Notes: generated by a model not told the origin, from the letters alone. A stretch of 20,781 bases of DNA from an uncultured Coriobacteriaceae bacterium (GCA_900556425.1 USOR01000004.1:1-20781); one strand, 5' to 3'; shown: positions 1-7,877, counted from the first letter of the stretch. Program-made: numbers and translations.

Positions 1-847
1 GGTCCGCGCCGCTGATGAGCACGGTTCCGTTCTTCGACCCCATCCCCTCGACGTACCACTCGCCCGCGTCGTCGTGCCAGATGCGCGCATGGTGCCCCGA
101 GACGTCGCTCTCGACATCGGTAATGTCGCCCGGTCCCGTCGCAAAGGCGCCCACCTCGCATTGCTCTGCGAGCTCGGCATCGAGCCAGTGCGGCGATCCC
201 ATCACGTAGCCGTCCATCACGCGCAAGAGCCCCAGGTCCGTCATTTGCTCGTCGATGTGGCATCGCGCCTCAACGTCTTCCGCGTCCGGGGAGCATGGCG
301 TGATGAGCGGCGTCACCTTCGATGACCCGTGGATTTCGTTGGTGAAGTCGAGCGCGCAAGCCGTCGCCTTCGCGACATCGGCGCTCAGGGCGGCCGTCAC
401 GAAGAGGACCATGGCGATCTCCACGTGCTCCTCGGATCCGGATTCGTCCCCTCCGTTCAGCCTCGCGAGCATGTTGAGATAGGGAGTGGTGTCCTGCCCG
501 ACCTCTTCCAGGGCGATGACCAGCTCCTTTCCGGGTTCTCCTGCGACCATCTGCATGATTTCGCGGTTTCCCAGCGTGCTGCCCCTGCGCTTCTTGAGAC
601 GGGCGATGATGCGCAGGGCGCACTTTTCGTAGCTCACGAAGTACTCGTCCTTCACGGCCTCGATCGGTGCATGCACGAGGTAGCGCGAAACCCAGGTCCG
701 GTCGTTCACACGGCTTGCGGGACTGACGCCTCCTGCTAATGGCTTTTCCGAGAGGATAAGCGAGGCCAGCTCCTTGTAGCTCACCTTTCCATATTTCTTC
801 AGGATGGAGAACAGGGCTCCCAGCGGAGTCAATGTGGTTCTTGCCAC
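1..847 (-). CDS. FHA-domain protein, partial (C-terminus off the left edge)
   Basis: The reading frame is open from 847 to the window edge, giving 282 visible residues. I chose the GTG at 845-847 because AAAGGG lies a few bases upstream, and it leaves 22 bp to the kinase gene that ends at 870. Residues 1-230 are not a family I recognise; they are mostly helical-looking and acidic, with no signal peptide. Near the visible end is a forkhead-associated signature: VSGHHARI (S250, H252-H253), then WYVEGMGSKNGT ending at T275. FHA domains bind phosphothreonine peptides, and the S, HH and N positions used for this are present. Placed directly downstream of a Ser/Thr kinase on the same strand, it is probably that kinase's substrate or reader (inference). 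The FHA fold is probably completed beyond the edge. Confidence 0.8.
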   Translation of the reverse strand, partial: MARTTLTPLGALFSILKKYGKVSYKELASLILSEKPLAGGVSPASRVNDRTWVSRYLVHAPIEAVKDEYFVSYEKCALRIIARLKKRRGSTLGNREIMQMVAGEPGKELVIALEEVGQDTTPYLNMLARLNGGDESGSEEHVEIAMVLFVTAALSADVAKATACALDFTNEIHGSSKVTPLITPCSPDAEDVEARCHIDEQMTDLGLLRVMDGYVMGSPHWLDAELAEQCEVGAFATGPGDITDVESDVSGHHARIWHDDAGEWYVEGMGSKNGTVLISGAD

Positions 848-869
848 GGCTACCCTTTCTGCTAACTCG

Positions 870-2597
870 TTATGATGCCATGCTAGCCCGTGTTTTTTTC
901 GTCGGCATCATGCGCGCCTCCTCGATGATGATGCCAAAGGACAGGGCGCCCCACGACAGCGTTGCCGATACGGCCAGTGCGCACAGCAATAGCCAGAAGG
1001 TTGCTGGTGTGGCAAACGCCGTCCCTAGTACGAAGGCGAGCACGAGCAAGGTGCCCACGCCCACGCCGCCGCCAGTCCACGGGAGTGCCGATGGCTTGCC
1101 GCGTGTCGCGATACGCGCGATGCCTCCGGTGATTGCGGGAAGCCACAGGAGAGCTGCGATCGCCAAGCCACTCAGGGCACCGGTCCACCGAATCGGGCCG
1201 AGCGCGACGGTCGCCTCGTTCGAGTCGACGAGGCCCGCAGTCACGAAGCTCACGGCAAAGAGCAAGATGGCCGCACCTATGCCCACGCCGATGTCCCAAC
1301 GCCGCGACCTTCTCGCGCTGGCGACACGTGCCCGACGTTCAAAGGCATTGCTAGCACATGGACTCAATGGCTTTTCTGCAAGGGCGTTTTCGATGTTTTC
1401 GTCATACGCCTCGACAAACTGACCGAGGGCTTCCTGCACCTCGGTTGCGCGGGGACGGTACTCTTGAATGGAATCAAGGCACGCGAGGATCACGTCGTCG
1501 AGCTGGCCATCGACCGCAGAGAGTGCCGCGGCCACTTTCCTCTCCGTGGGCTGCTCGCCAATTCTCTGCGCTGCTTTGCGCACGAGCTTTGCCGTCTGCG
1601 GTTCGTGCTCGAGGGTGATGTCAATCGCTGTCGAGGCGGCGTGCGCACCTTTTAGTCCGCGCGGCAGCCGCTCCGTCTTGGCCAGGTAATACGAGCGCTC
1701 CCCCTCTTCGTTCTTGCCAAGATCGAAGGGCGTGTGTCCACTCAAGAGCAGGTAGAGTACGCTTGCCGCGGCATAGACGTCCACCGCCGAGCTCTTGCGC
1801 ATGGTCGAGACGTTGGCGATGTCCTCCGTCAGCATTTCCGGAGGGGCAAAGTCCGGCGTCGCACCACGGGGCATTCCGTACCGTTGCGTGAGGGATGACG
1901 AGCGAGCGGGAAGCACTGCAGATCCAAAGTCCACGAGCTTCAGGTCGAAGCTTCCCGACTCCACCTGTTCATCGAGCGTGTGCGTCGACGTGTCGATCAT
2001 GATGTTCGAGGTCGAGATGTCGCGGTGAACTATGCCGTCTTCGAGGATTTCCATGCGGGCGAGGAGGGCGAAGAGGTCACGTCCCAGCTGCGCCACCGTC
2101 AGGGGCGAGAGCCTGTTTTCATCGTCAATGGAGAGATGCCGAATTGCCGTGGCGAGGGTCTCGCCCTCGATCCACTCCATGACGATGGCGTTCTTGCCGT
2201 CCAGACGACCCGACCCGTACAGGCGCGGAAATCCTCGCACGCCCGACAACGTGCGCAGGGTCTCGTATTCGCGACGAAACGCCACGTTGGTGATGTCGTG
2301 CATGGGTGAGGATGCAGCGTCGTCGGATGGCGCGGATGACACTGCCCGCGCGTCTTCGATGCCCATGGTCTTCACGGCTACCGGCTTGCCCCAGGTATCT
2401 TCGCCGTAGAAGACCTGTCCCAGACCACCTTCCCTGCAGCGGTTCTCATCGATGAAGATCGTGGAGAAGCGCCGGTTATACGCCTCTTGCTCATCGGGAG
2501 GCAGAGTGCGAGGAGCGGTGAAGCCCTCCAGTCGTGCCACGCGCATGCTGGCATTGTCGCGACTGTCGTGGGGTTTATGGTTCTGCGGCTTTTCCAT
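870..2597 (-). CDS. Membrane-anchored Ser/Thr protein kinase (Hanks type)
   Basis: 575 aa. The N-terminal half is a complete eukaryotic-like kinase domain: glycine-rich loop around GGLGQVF (57-63), catalytic Lys in VAVK (K76), likely alpha-C Glu at E110, catalytic loop HRDISTSN (191-198), DFG (223-225), a PPE motif near 252-254, and D273 in VDVYAA. All key residues are present, so it should be active. After a linker, the C-terminal ~140 residues form four hydrophobic segments (roughly 434-455, 468-490, 505-526, 530-553), so the kinase faces the cytoplasm. There are no PASTA repeats, unlike PknB/PrkC. The start used is ATG; no strong ribosome site is visible, and a second ATG at residue 18 is possible. 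It lies between an exported protein gene (33 bp upstream) and an FHA gene (22 bp downstream), probably in one operon. Its input signal is unknown. Confidence 0.93.
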   Translation of the reverse strand: MEKPQNHKPHDSRDNASMRVARLEGFTAPRTLPPDEQEAYNRRFSTIFIDENRCREGGLGQVFYGEDTWGKPVAVKTMGIEDARAVSSAPSDDAASSPMHDITNVAFRREYETLRTLSGVRGFPRLYGSGRLDGKNAIVMEWIEGETLATAIRHLSIDDENRLSPLTVAQLGRDLFALLARMEILEDGIVHRDISTSNIMIDTSTHTLDEQVESGSFDLKLVDFGSAVLPARSSSLTQRYGMPRGATPDFAPPEMLTEDIANVSTMRKSSAVDVYAAASVLYLLLSGHTPFDLGKNEEGERSYYLAKTERLPRGLKGAHAASTAIDITLEHEPQTAKLVRKAAQRIGEQPTERKVAAALSAVDGQLDDVILACLDSIQEYRPRATEVQEALGQFVEAYDENIENALAEKPLSPCASNAFERRARVASARRSRRWDIGVGIGAAILLFAVSFVTAGLVDSNEATVALGPIRWTGALSGLAIAALLWLPAITGGIARIATRGKPSALPWTGGGVGVGTLLVLAFVLGTAFATPATFWLLLCALAVSATLSWGALSFGIIIEEARMMPTKKTRASMAS

Positions 2598-2629
2598 GAT
2601 GCGGGGTGCGGTTTTCTGCGAAACGGTGG

Positions 2630-3520
2630 CTAGACCTGATTGAGTGCCTGGTAGACGTTATACAGGTCATCCAGCGTGTAAATGGTGCGCCCGTCCACGG
2701 ACGCCTCGATCATATGACCTTCGACGATCGGCAAAAAGCAGCTGGGGTGGGCACCGGGATCATCGCAGCCGTCGGCTGCGAAGAGGAACTTCTGGAACAG
2801 TTTGGCCGCGCGATTCAGGGACTGCCAGGCAGTGGTGACGGCGGCACGCTGACTTTCGCTGGCTGCGTCGACGAAGTCGGGCAGATGGATCTTGTGCTCG
2901 TAGTAATCGGACCACCTGATGCAATCATCGCACACGTCCATCGCAGCGTTTGCGCTTATCCAGTTCCTTATGCAGTTAGGATCCATGCCAGGACTGTAGT
3001 TCCAGTATATCGGCGAGTCGGCGACGAGCGTGGCAAGCTGCGTGTAGTAGTCCCTGACGCTGTTGTAGTCATTCACGAACTCTTCTTGGGGCGATGGCGT
3101 GGGGTCGGGAGTTGGGGTATAGGGATACCCTTCGGTGCTGGACTGCGCTTCCTGGGCTGTGAGCTGGCTCCCCGAATCTGCTGGTGCGTTTGTGCCGGGG
3201 GTGGTCACGCCTCCGGGGCCTGCCGCTCCGATGGCGCTGACGCCGGCTCCGATGACTGATGCCACCCCAGGGGTATTCGCAGCGCCCGCGGCATCCGAGC
3301 CCGCACCTGCCGCTTCCGAGGCCGGTTGGTTGTCTGCAGATCCAAAGAGGGGATTCTGGAACAGCCCATCGGATTGCTCGCCCAGTACTGGAGGTACCGC
3401 AAAGACGAAAAGCGCGAGGGAGCACGCCACCAGAAGCGTTGACGTGGTCACGAGGGCTCTGTACGCCTTGGGAAGGTGATGAAAGAAGGCGCCTATCTTC
3501 GAAGATGGCTTTGAGGTCAC
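2630..3520 (-). CDS. Membrane-anchored exported protein, unknown function
   Basis: 296 aa from the GTG at 3518-3520, chosen because GAAGGAGA sits just upstream; an in-frame ATG at 3551-3553 lacks such a site. One hydrophobic segment (about residues 22-45, after a basic start with SK, HH and K) would act as an uncleaved anchor or signal peptide. There is no lipobox Cys. Next comes a low-complexity Ala/Gly/Pro/Ser-rich stretch ending in TPTPDPTPSPQEE, typical of an extracellular linker. The C-terminal ~150 residues have Trp/Tyr-rich helices and five cysteines (DPNC, DVC, DDC, DGC, PSC), which suggests disulfide bonds. I do not recognise the family. As first gene of the kinase-FHA cluster, it could be an extracytoplasmic sensor or a target of the pathway (inference). 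A weak -10 (TATAAT, minus strand, 3607-3612) lies about 87 bp upstream. Confidence 0.8.
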   Translation of the reverse strand: MTSKPSSKIGAFFHHLPKAYRALVTTSTLLVACSLALFVFAVPPVLGEQSDGLFQNPLFGSADNQPASEAAGAGSDAAGAANTPGVASVIGAGVSAIGAAGPGGVTTPGTNAPADSGSQLTAQEAQSSTEGYPYTPTPDPTPSPQEEFVNDYNSVRDYYTQLATLVADSPIYWNYSPGMDPNCIRNWISANAAMDVCDDCIRWSDYYEHKIHLPDFVDAASESQRAAVTTAWQSLNRAAKLFQKFLFAADGCDDPGAHPSCFLPIVEGHMIEASVDGRTIYTLDDLYNVYQALNQV

Positions 3521-3663
3521 GGCACTCTCCTTCGGTGTTCGAACAATGCGCATATGCCACGGTGAACGGAAAGATCAGTCCATTCATCATGAAATGTTGC
3601 GCAAGTATTATATTTCGCCGGAGCTGGCTTTTGTTGTGCAACAAGATGCTGCTCGGTCATATG

Positions 3664-3704
3664 GCGGAATGGGACAAATGGACAGGTCATTTGTCCCATT
3701 CCGC
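3664..3704. repeat. Perfect 17-bp inverted repeat, GGGACAAATG family
   Basis: Arms 3664-3680 and 3688-3704 are perfectly complementary (left arm GCGGAATGGGACAAATG) around a 7-nt loop. Seven A follow it on the plus strand, so there is no U-tract in either direction and it is not a standard intrinsic terminator. The core (3670-3698) matches 9199-9227 at about 23 of 29 positions, so this is an interspersed repeat rather than a one-off hairpin. It lies in the divergent region between the exported-protein gene and feoA. Confidence 0.75.
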
Positions 3705-3725
3705 AAAAAAATCCAGAATTATGCA

Positions 3726-3753
3726 TTGACAAAAAGTTAGTCGAGTCTAATAT
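3726..3753 (+). promoter_or_regulatory. feoA promoter
   Basis: TTGACA (3726-3731), a 16-nt spacer and TAATAT (3748-3753) form a near-consensus sigma-70-type promoter. The predicted start is near 3760 and the feoA ATG at 3786. A partial DtxR-like palindrome, GTTAGTCGAGTCTAAT (3736-3751), occupies the spacer and -10, and a better one follows immediately. Confidence 0.75.
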
Positions 3754-3756
3754 GTA

Positions 3757-3772
3757 GTTAACATTAGCTAAC
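3757..3772. promoter_or_regulatory. Predicted DtxR-family operator at feoA
   Basis: GTTAACATTAGCTAAC covers the predicted transcription start, and symmetry extends outward as GTAGTTA...TAACTAC (3754-3775). It matches the perfect feoB palindrome at 13 of 16 positions. Half-sites of GTTAG type are typical of DtxR/IdeR operators (known for the family). The weaker site at 3736-3751 lies one helical-turn multiple (21 bp) upstream, so two dimers could bind side by side. The regulator gene at 7953-8372 is the obvious candidate. Confidence 0.7.
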
Positions 3773-3785
3773 TACGGAGGTCATC

Positions 3786-4010
3786 ATGACGTTATCGGAT
3801 ATCAAGCCGGGAATGAGCTGCACAGTCGTACGCTTGCGTGACCAGGGTGCCACGCGCCGCCGCATCATGGATATGGGCATTACCAAAGGCGCGCAAATCA
3901 GGGTGGATAAGGTTGCTCCGCTGGGTGATCCCGTCGATCTGACCGTGCGCGGCTATCACCTTTCGCTGCGCAAGGAGGACCTCAACAAGATCGAGGTCGA
4001 GACGGCATAA
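3786..4010 (+). CDS. feoA: FeoA, ferrous iron transport accessory protein
   Basis: 74 aa, the normal FeoA length, forming a small SH3-like fold. It starts MTLSDIKPGMSCTVVRL and contains RRRIMDMGITKGAQIRV and GDPVDLTVRGYHLSLRKED, all characteristic of FeoA. The family is cytoplasmic and needed for full FeoB activity, probably by contacting its G domain. ACGGAGG at 3774-3780 is a strong ribosome site for the ATG. A strong promoter with overlapping DtxR-like operators lies upstream and a strong terminator downstream, so feoA is probably transcribed largely on its own even though feoB follows 188 bp later. That is a departure from the usual feoAB co-transcription. Confidence 0.96.
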   Translation: MTLSDIKPGMSCTVVRLRDQGATRRRIMDMGITKGAQIRVDKVAPLGDPVDLTVRGYHLSLRKEDLNKIEVETA

Positions 4011-4024
4011 CCACACGACACAAT

Positions 4025-4061
4025 GATGGGCTGGCTACCCCCTAAGCCAGCCCATCTTTTT
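4025..4061 (+). terminator. Intrinsic terminator after feoA
   Basis: A perfect 12-bp stem (GATGGGCTGGCT, 4025-4036, with 4045-4056) and an 8-nt loop are followed by TTTTT (4057-4061). It begins 14 bp past the feoA stop codon, separating feoA from feoB. The end of the U-tract runs straight into the feoB -35. Confidence 0.9.
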
Positions 4062-4087
4062 GCACTGCTGTTAGCATATGCTAACAA
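4060..4087 (+). promoter_or_regulatory. feoB promoter with embedded perfect DtxR-like operator
   Basis: The operator GTTAGCATATGCTAAC (4070-4085) is a perfect 16-bp palindrome. A promoter TTGCAC (4060-4065), 16 nt, TAACAA (4082-4087) can be drawn so that the last TAAC of the operator forms the -10. The same arrangement recurs at the Cys-rich gene (9103-9131). Binding here would block RNA polymerase directly. The promoter call is weaker than the palindrome. Confidence 0.7.
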
Positions 4088-4095
4088 ATGAAACA

Positions 4096-4178
4096 GAGAC
4101 AGCGTGCCCGGCACCGTGTCTCAAAACGAAGTCAAAACAGAAGAAATGCCGATGATTTGAGACACGGTGCCAGGCACG
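4096..4178 (+). repeat. REPIN-like element I, in the feoB leader
   Basis: Two inverted REP-like halves. The first runs from GAGACAGCGTGCCCGGCAC (4096 on) to GTGTCTC (4122). The second starts GAGACACGGTGCC at 4158 and ends AGGCAC. The inner arms are complementary over about 20 bp with one mismatch, around a ~33-nt A-rich spacer that resembles the spacer of element III in the same orientation. It starts about where the predicted feoB transcript starts and ends about 20 nt before the ATG, so it would form most of the feoB mRNA leader. Confidence 0.85.
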
Positions 4179-4198
4179 GAAAGGAAGAAAGGCACGAC

Positions 4199-6889
4199 AT
4201 GGAAACAACCATTGCGTTGGTGGGCAACCCCAACTCAGGCAAGACGACGCTGTTCAACCAGCTCACCGGCAATCACCAATACGTGGGCAACTGGCCTGGC
4301 GTGACGGTGGAGCGCAAGACCGGCCACCTCAAGAACGACAGGAACGTTCAGTTCGTCGACTTGCCGGGAATCTACTCGTTGTCCCCGTATTCGAGCGAGG
4401 AGGTCATCTCCCGCAACTACTTGATCGACGGTCATCCCGACGTCATCGTCAATATCGTCGATGCCTCGAACCTCGAGCGCAACCTTTACCTGACCACCCA
4501 GCTCATGGAGTTCGACGTGCCCGTGGTGGTTGCGCTCAACCAAATGGATATCGTCAAGAAGCGCGGCTATACCATCAAATCCAAAGAGCTTTCCGAGCAA
4601 CTCCAGGTACCGGTCGTCGAGATTTCGGCGCTCAAGGGCGACGGCCTCGAGGATCTGGTTGCCACCACCATGAAGGCGGCTCGCGAGGGCATCGTCCCGC
4701 AACCGGTCCGCTTCACCCCCGAGCTCGAAGCCGCCCTCACCAAGATCGAGGACAAGCTCCCCAGCGTCATCCCCGACAACATGCGTCGCTACTATGCCAT
4801 CAAGCTCTTTGAACGTGACAAGGAGGCTATCGAGGAGCTCGGTGCCAAGGTCAACTGCGACGAAGTCATCTTCGAGGCCGAGAGCCTCTTCAACGACTCG
4901 TCGGATGCCATCATCACCAACGAGCGCTATCGCTATATCGAGGGCTTCATCAAGCGCGTCCACAAGCGCGCCATCACAGGTGCGACTATTTCCGAGAAGG
5001 TCGACAGCGTGCTTACCAACCGCATCCTCGCGCTGCCCATCTTCGTCGTGGTCATCACGCTCATCTACTACATCTCCATCAGCACCGTCGGCACCTATGC
5101 GACTGACTGGGCCAACGACGGCGTCTTCGGCGACGGCTGGTACCTCGACCCCGTGGCCATCGTGTCAACCGAGGGTACGGCGCAGTCTGCCCTCGATGCC
5201 GCGACCGAGCCCTACGACGAGGCGCAAACCGCCATCAGCGAGTACCTGACGCAAGCCGGCGAGGCGGGCGTCAACACCGATGCGATAGCGGCGTTCATCG
5301 GCGAGGAAGCCGATGAGGAAGCCGACTTCGAGTCCCCCGAGTTCCAGGCGGCACTCGCCGCGTTCGAACAAGATGTCGCCAGCTCCGGCTTCGTGGCCGA
5401 GTACACCACCGTCGACGAGGAATCCGCCATGGAGACCGACTACTTCGTGTACTATGGCGAAGCGGGCGAGGAACAGGCGCTGGCCCTTGCCGATGCCCGT
5501 AACGAGCAAATCGCTACCGAGGGTCGCGAGGGATCGGCTGAGGCCGTCGTCTACAGTTTCGATGGCGAAGCCACCGATGAGGAAACCGGCGAGGTCATCA
5601 CCCAGGGTGTCGGCGTGCCCGCGCCCGAGGATCCCAGCGCCTACGGCATCTGGATTCCCGGCATCCCCGTGCTCATCGGCACCGCGCTCGAGGCCGTCGG
5701 CTGCGTCGGCTGGCTCTACGACCTCATCATGGACGGCATCGTCGCTGGCGTCGGCGCCGTGCTCGGTTTCGTGCCGCAGATCATGATCCTGTTCTTCCTG
5801 CTGGCGATTCTCGAGGCCTGCGGCTACATGGCCCGCGTCACCTTCATCCTCGACCGCCTCTTCCGCCGCTTCGGCCTGTCGGGCAAGACCTTCGTGCCCA
5901 TGATCGTCGGCACCGGTTGCGGCGTGCCGGGCATCATGGCCTCGCGCACCATCGAGTCCGAAAGCGCCCGTCGCCTCACGGTCATGACCACGACCTTCAT
6001 GCCCTGCTCGGCAAAGCTGCCGATCATCGCCCTCATCGCTACGGCCATCTTCGGTGGCGTGTGGTGGGTCGCTCCGCTGGCGTACTTCATGGGCATCGCC
6101 GCCATCATCGTCTCGGGCATTATCCTGCGTAAGACCAGGCCGTTCATGGGCAAGGTCACGCCCTACGTCATGGAGCTGCCCGAATATCGCCTGCCGCGCT
6201 TTGTCGACCTGCTGCGCAGCATGTGGGATCGCGCCTGGGCCTTCATCAAGAAGGCGGGCACCATCATCCTGCTCGCCACGATCGTGGTCTGGTTCCTGTC
6301 GGGTTACGGCATCTACGAGGGCCAGTTCATGTGGGTCGGCGAGGATCTGATGGACTACTCGTTCCTCGCGTACTTCGGCAATGCCTTCGCGTGGATCTTC
6401 GCGCCGCTCGGCTTCAACAACTGGGAGTGTGCGTCCACCGTTATCACCGGCCTCATCGCAAAGGAGAACGTCATCTCGACCATGGCCGTGGTGTACGGCA
6501 GCGATCCCAACGTCGCGTGGACCAGCGCCTACATGGCGTCGCTCGCGGCAACGACTGGCTCCGTCCTGCTCGTGCCTGTCGCGGCCTTCGCCTTCATGAC
6601 CTTCCAGCTGCTCTGCGCGCCGTGCTTCGCGGCCATGGGTGCCATCAAGCGTGAGATGGGTGGCTTCAACAAGTGGTTCTGGGCCGCCATCGGCTGGGAG
6701 TGCGGATTCGCCTACGTGATTTCGCTGATCATCTTCCAGATTGGCGCCTGGGCCGTGACCGGTATCTTCAGCCTCGGCACCATCGTCGCCATCGCGCTCA
6801 TCGCGGCGTTGCTCTGGGCGCTCTTTCGTCCGGCCAGCAAGCCCATGGCACCTGCGCAGGTGGACACGGCCGTAAAGGCAGCCGCATAG
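4199..6889 (+). CDS. feoB: FeoB, Fe(II) transporter with large extracytoplasmic insertion
   Basis: 896 aa. The N-terminal G domain has GNPNSGKT (9-16), DLPG (54-57), NQMD (114-117) and SALKG. The membrane part has the two Gate-type blocks with FVPQIMILFFLLAILE, GYMARVTFILDR, GTGCGVPGIMASRTI and MPCSAKLPI. FeoB imports ferrous iron across the inner membrane. I chose the ATG at 4199 (AAAGG six bases upstream); the frame is open further upstream, but through the REPIN element. Oddity: between the first helix (about 278-305) and the next conserved block lies an acidic segment of about 165 residues (roughly 320-485), rich in Asp/Glu/Ala with no predicted helix, making the protein larger than the usual ~770. 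Upstream operator and promoter indicate iron control. Confidence 0.97.
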   Translation: METTIALVGNPNSGKTTLFNQLTGNHQYVGNWPGVTVERKTGHLKNDRNVQFVDLPGIYSLSPYSSEEVISRNYLIDGHPDVIVNIVDASNLERNLYLTTQLMEFDVPVVVALNQMDIVKKRGYTIKSKELSEQLQVPVVEISALKGDGLEDLVATTMKAAREGIVPQPVRFTPELEAALTKIEDKLPSVIPDNMRRYYAIKLFERDKEAIEELGAKVNCDEVIFEAESLFNDSSDAIITNERYRYIEGFIKRVHKRAITGATISEKVDSVLTNRILALPIFVVVITLIYYISISTVGTYATDWANDGVFGDGWYLDPVAIVSTEGTAQSALDAATEPYDEAQTAISEYLTQAGEAGVNTDAIAAFIGEEADEEADFESPEFQAALAAFEQDVASSGFVAEYTTVDEESAMETDYFVYYGEAGEEQALALADARNEQIATEGREGSAEAVVYSFDGEATDEETGEVITQGVGVPAPEDPSAYGIWIPGIPVLIGTALEAVGCVGWLYDLIMDGIVAGVGAVLGFVPQIMILFFLLAILEACGYMARVTFILDRLFRRFGLSGKTFVPMIVGTGCGVPGIMASRTIESESARRLTVMTTTFMPCSAKLPIIALIATAIFGGVWWVAPLAYFMGIAAIIVSGIILRKTRPFMGKVTPYVMELPEYRLPRFVDLLRSMWDRAWAFIKKAGTIILLATIVVWFLSGYGIYEGQFMWVGEDLMDYSFLAYFGNAFAWIFAPLGFNNWECASTVITGLIAKENVISTMAVVYGSDPNVAWTSAYMASLAATTGSVLLVPVAAFAFMTFQLLCAPCFAAMGAIKREMGGFNKWFWAAIGWECGFAYVISLIIFQIGAWAVTGIFSLGTIVAIALIAALLWALFRPASKPMAPAQVDTAVKAAA

Positions 6890-6969
6890 AACGACTAACT
6901 CCGGCTTCAGGACAAGCCTTCTTCATGAGCGGCTCCTCCACCCGCTCCAAAATGTCCTCCCTCTCTCCG

Positions 6970-6995
6970 GGAAGCGCCCCTCATGGGGCGTTTCC
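6970..6995 (+). terminator. Possible terminator after feoB
   Basis: An 11-bp stem with one G-U pair (6970-6980 with 6985-6995) and loop TCAT lies 80 bp past feoB. The following bases (TGCGTTGG) give no U-tract beyond the T's inside the stem, so intrinsic termination is only possible. The rest of 6890-7048 shows nothing else I can support. Confidence 0.4.
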
Positions 6996-7048
6996 TGCGT
7001 TGGGGACCATCAAACGCACGGTTAAAACAATTTGGTGCAGAATTCAAC

Positions 7049-7085
7049 TTGTTAATATAGTTAAATTACATGTAAAATGCATGTA
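7049..7085 (+). promoter_or_regulatory. vapBC promoter with candidate autoregulatory operator
   Basis: TTGTTA (7049-7054), 18 nt, TAAAAT (7073-7078). An inverted repeat TACATG-7 nt-CATGTA (7067-7085) covers the -10, in the usual position for the VapB-VapC complex to repress its own transcription (family knowledge). The local DNA is AT-rich compared with its surroundings. Confidence 0.5.
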
Positions 7086-7110
7086 TGAAGTATCGATAAA
7101 GGAGCAGTTC

Positions 7111-7467
7111 ATGCCTGCGTTACAAGTAAGAGATTTCCCCGATGCCCTTTACGAGGATCTGCGCGAGTATGCCGCGCGGCACCATCGCAGCATGGCCCAG
7201 CAAACGGTGGATGCCGTCGATTGCCTAGTCCATGGCACCGTGCCTGCGCAGACATACGGATGTGCAACTTCCACAGCGTTCGAATCCGCCTCTGCCCGGA
7301 AGTTGCGCATGGCCAAGCGCGAGGAGGTGTTCCATCGGGCAGCCGAACGCAAGGCGCAGCGGCAAGACGGTTTTCCCAATCCGGTGGAGATGCTTGCCCA
7401 GGCTAGAGACGAGCGCGACGAGCAGCTCGAGCGCGTCATGGCAGAAGTCATGGAGGACGCACGATGA
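7111..7467 (+). CDS. vapB: VapB/FitA-like antitoxin
   Basis: 118 aa. The N-terminus reads ALQVRDFPDALYEDLREYAA, then RHHRSMAQQTV, the pattern of FitA/VapB-type ribbon-helix-helix antitoxins: a short beta strand for DNA contact, then two helices. The C-terminal part, rich in Arg, Glu and Lys and ending ERVMAEVMEDAR, would wrap the toxin. AAAGGAG (7098-7104) precedes the ATG. The stop overlaps the start of the toxin gene by 4 bp (ATGA), giving translational coupling. It neutralises VapC and probably represses the operon. It is longer than the usual 75-85 aa, with the extra residues in the middle and tail. Confidence 0.85.
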   Translation: MPALQVRDFPDALYEDLREYAARHHRSMAQQTVDAVDCLVHGTVPAQTYGCATSTAFESASARKLRMAKREEVFHRAAERKAQRQDGFPNPVEMLAQARDERDEQLERVMAEVMEDAR

Positions 7468-7877
7468 TTGTCCTCGATACCAATGCCGCTGTTGCGATTG
7501 CCATGGGCACCGACTTGGGCGACGCTCTTGTCATGTTGCGTAACCCCGACGAGCGTGTCATCGCGCCTTCGTTCATGCATGCCGAGGTAGTTCACGTGAT
7601 GAGCAAGTACGTGCGCGGGGGATACCTCGAGGTTTCGCAGGCCGTGGACTGCGCACGCGACGCGCTGCTCCTCGTGGACGAGTTTCGCGATGATGCTTCG
7701 CTGTGGACGGAGGCCCTTACCGAGTCACTGCGGCTCGACCACTCTTCGTATGACCTATTCTATCTGGTGCTCGCTCGCCGAGAAGGGGCAACGTTGTTTA
7801 CGCTAGATCGCAAACTCCAGAAGCTCTGCAACAAAAACGGCGTCAATGCCATTTGGCTCGACTGCGATTTTGGGTGA
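7464..7877 (+). CDS. vapC: VapC-like PIN-domain ribonuclease toxin
   Basis: 137 aa, typical VapC length. It starts MIVLDTN, and the acidic PIN residues are visible: D5, E41 (MHAEVVHV), D97 (SSYDLFYLVLAR) and D115 (LFTLDRKL). These coordinate Mg2+/Mn2+ for RNA cleavage; characterised VapCs cut tRNA or rRNA, but the target here cannot be inferred. The 4-bp overlap with the antitoxin gene confirms the pair. The pair interrupts the Feo locus, separating feoB from its likely regulator, and probably arrived separately. Confidence 0.92.
   Translation: MIVLDTNAAVAIAMGTDLGDALVMLRNPDERVIAPSFMHAEVVHVMSKYVRGGYLEVSQAVDCARDALLLVDEFRDDASLWTEALTESLRLDHSSYDLFYLVLARREGATLFTLDRKLQKLCNKNGVNAIWLDCDFG

Noticed and set aside
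3664..3711. Intrinsic terminator
   Set aside because: The stem is strong, but it is followed by A's on the plus strand and preceded by T's on the minus strand, so neither strand has the required U-tract.
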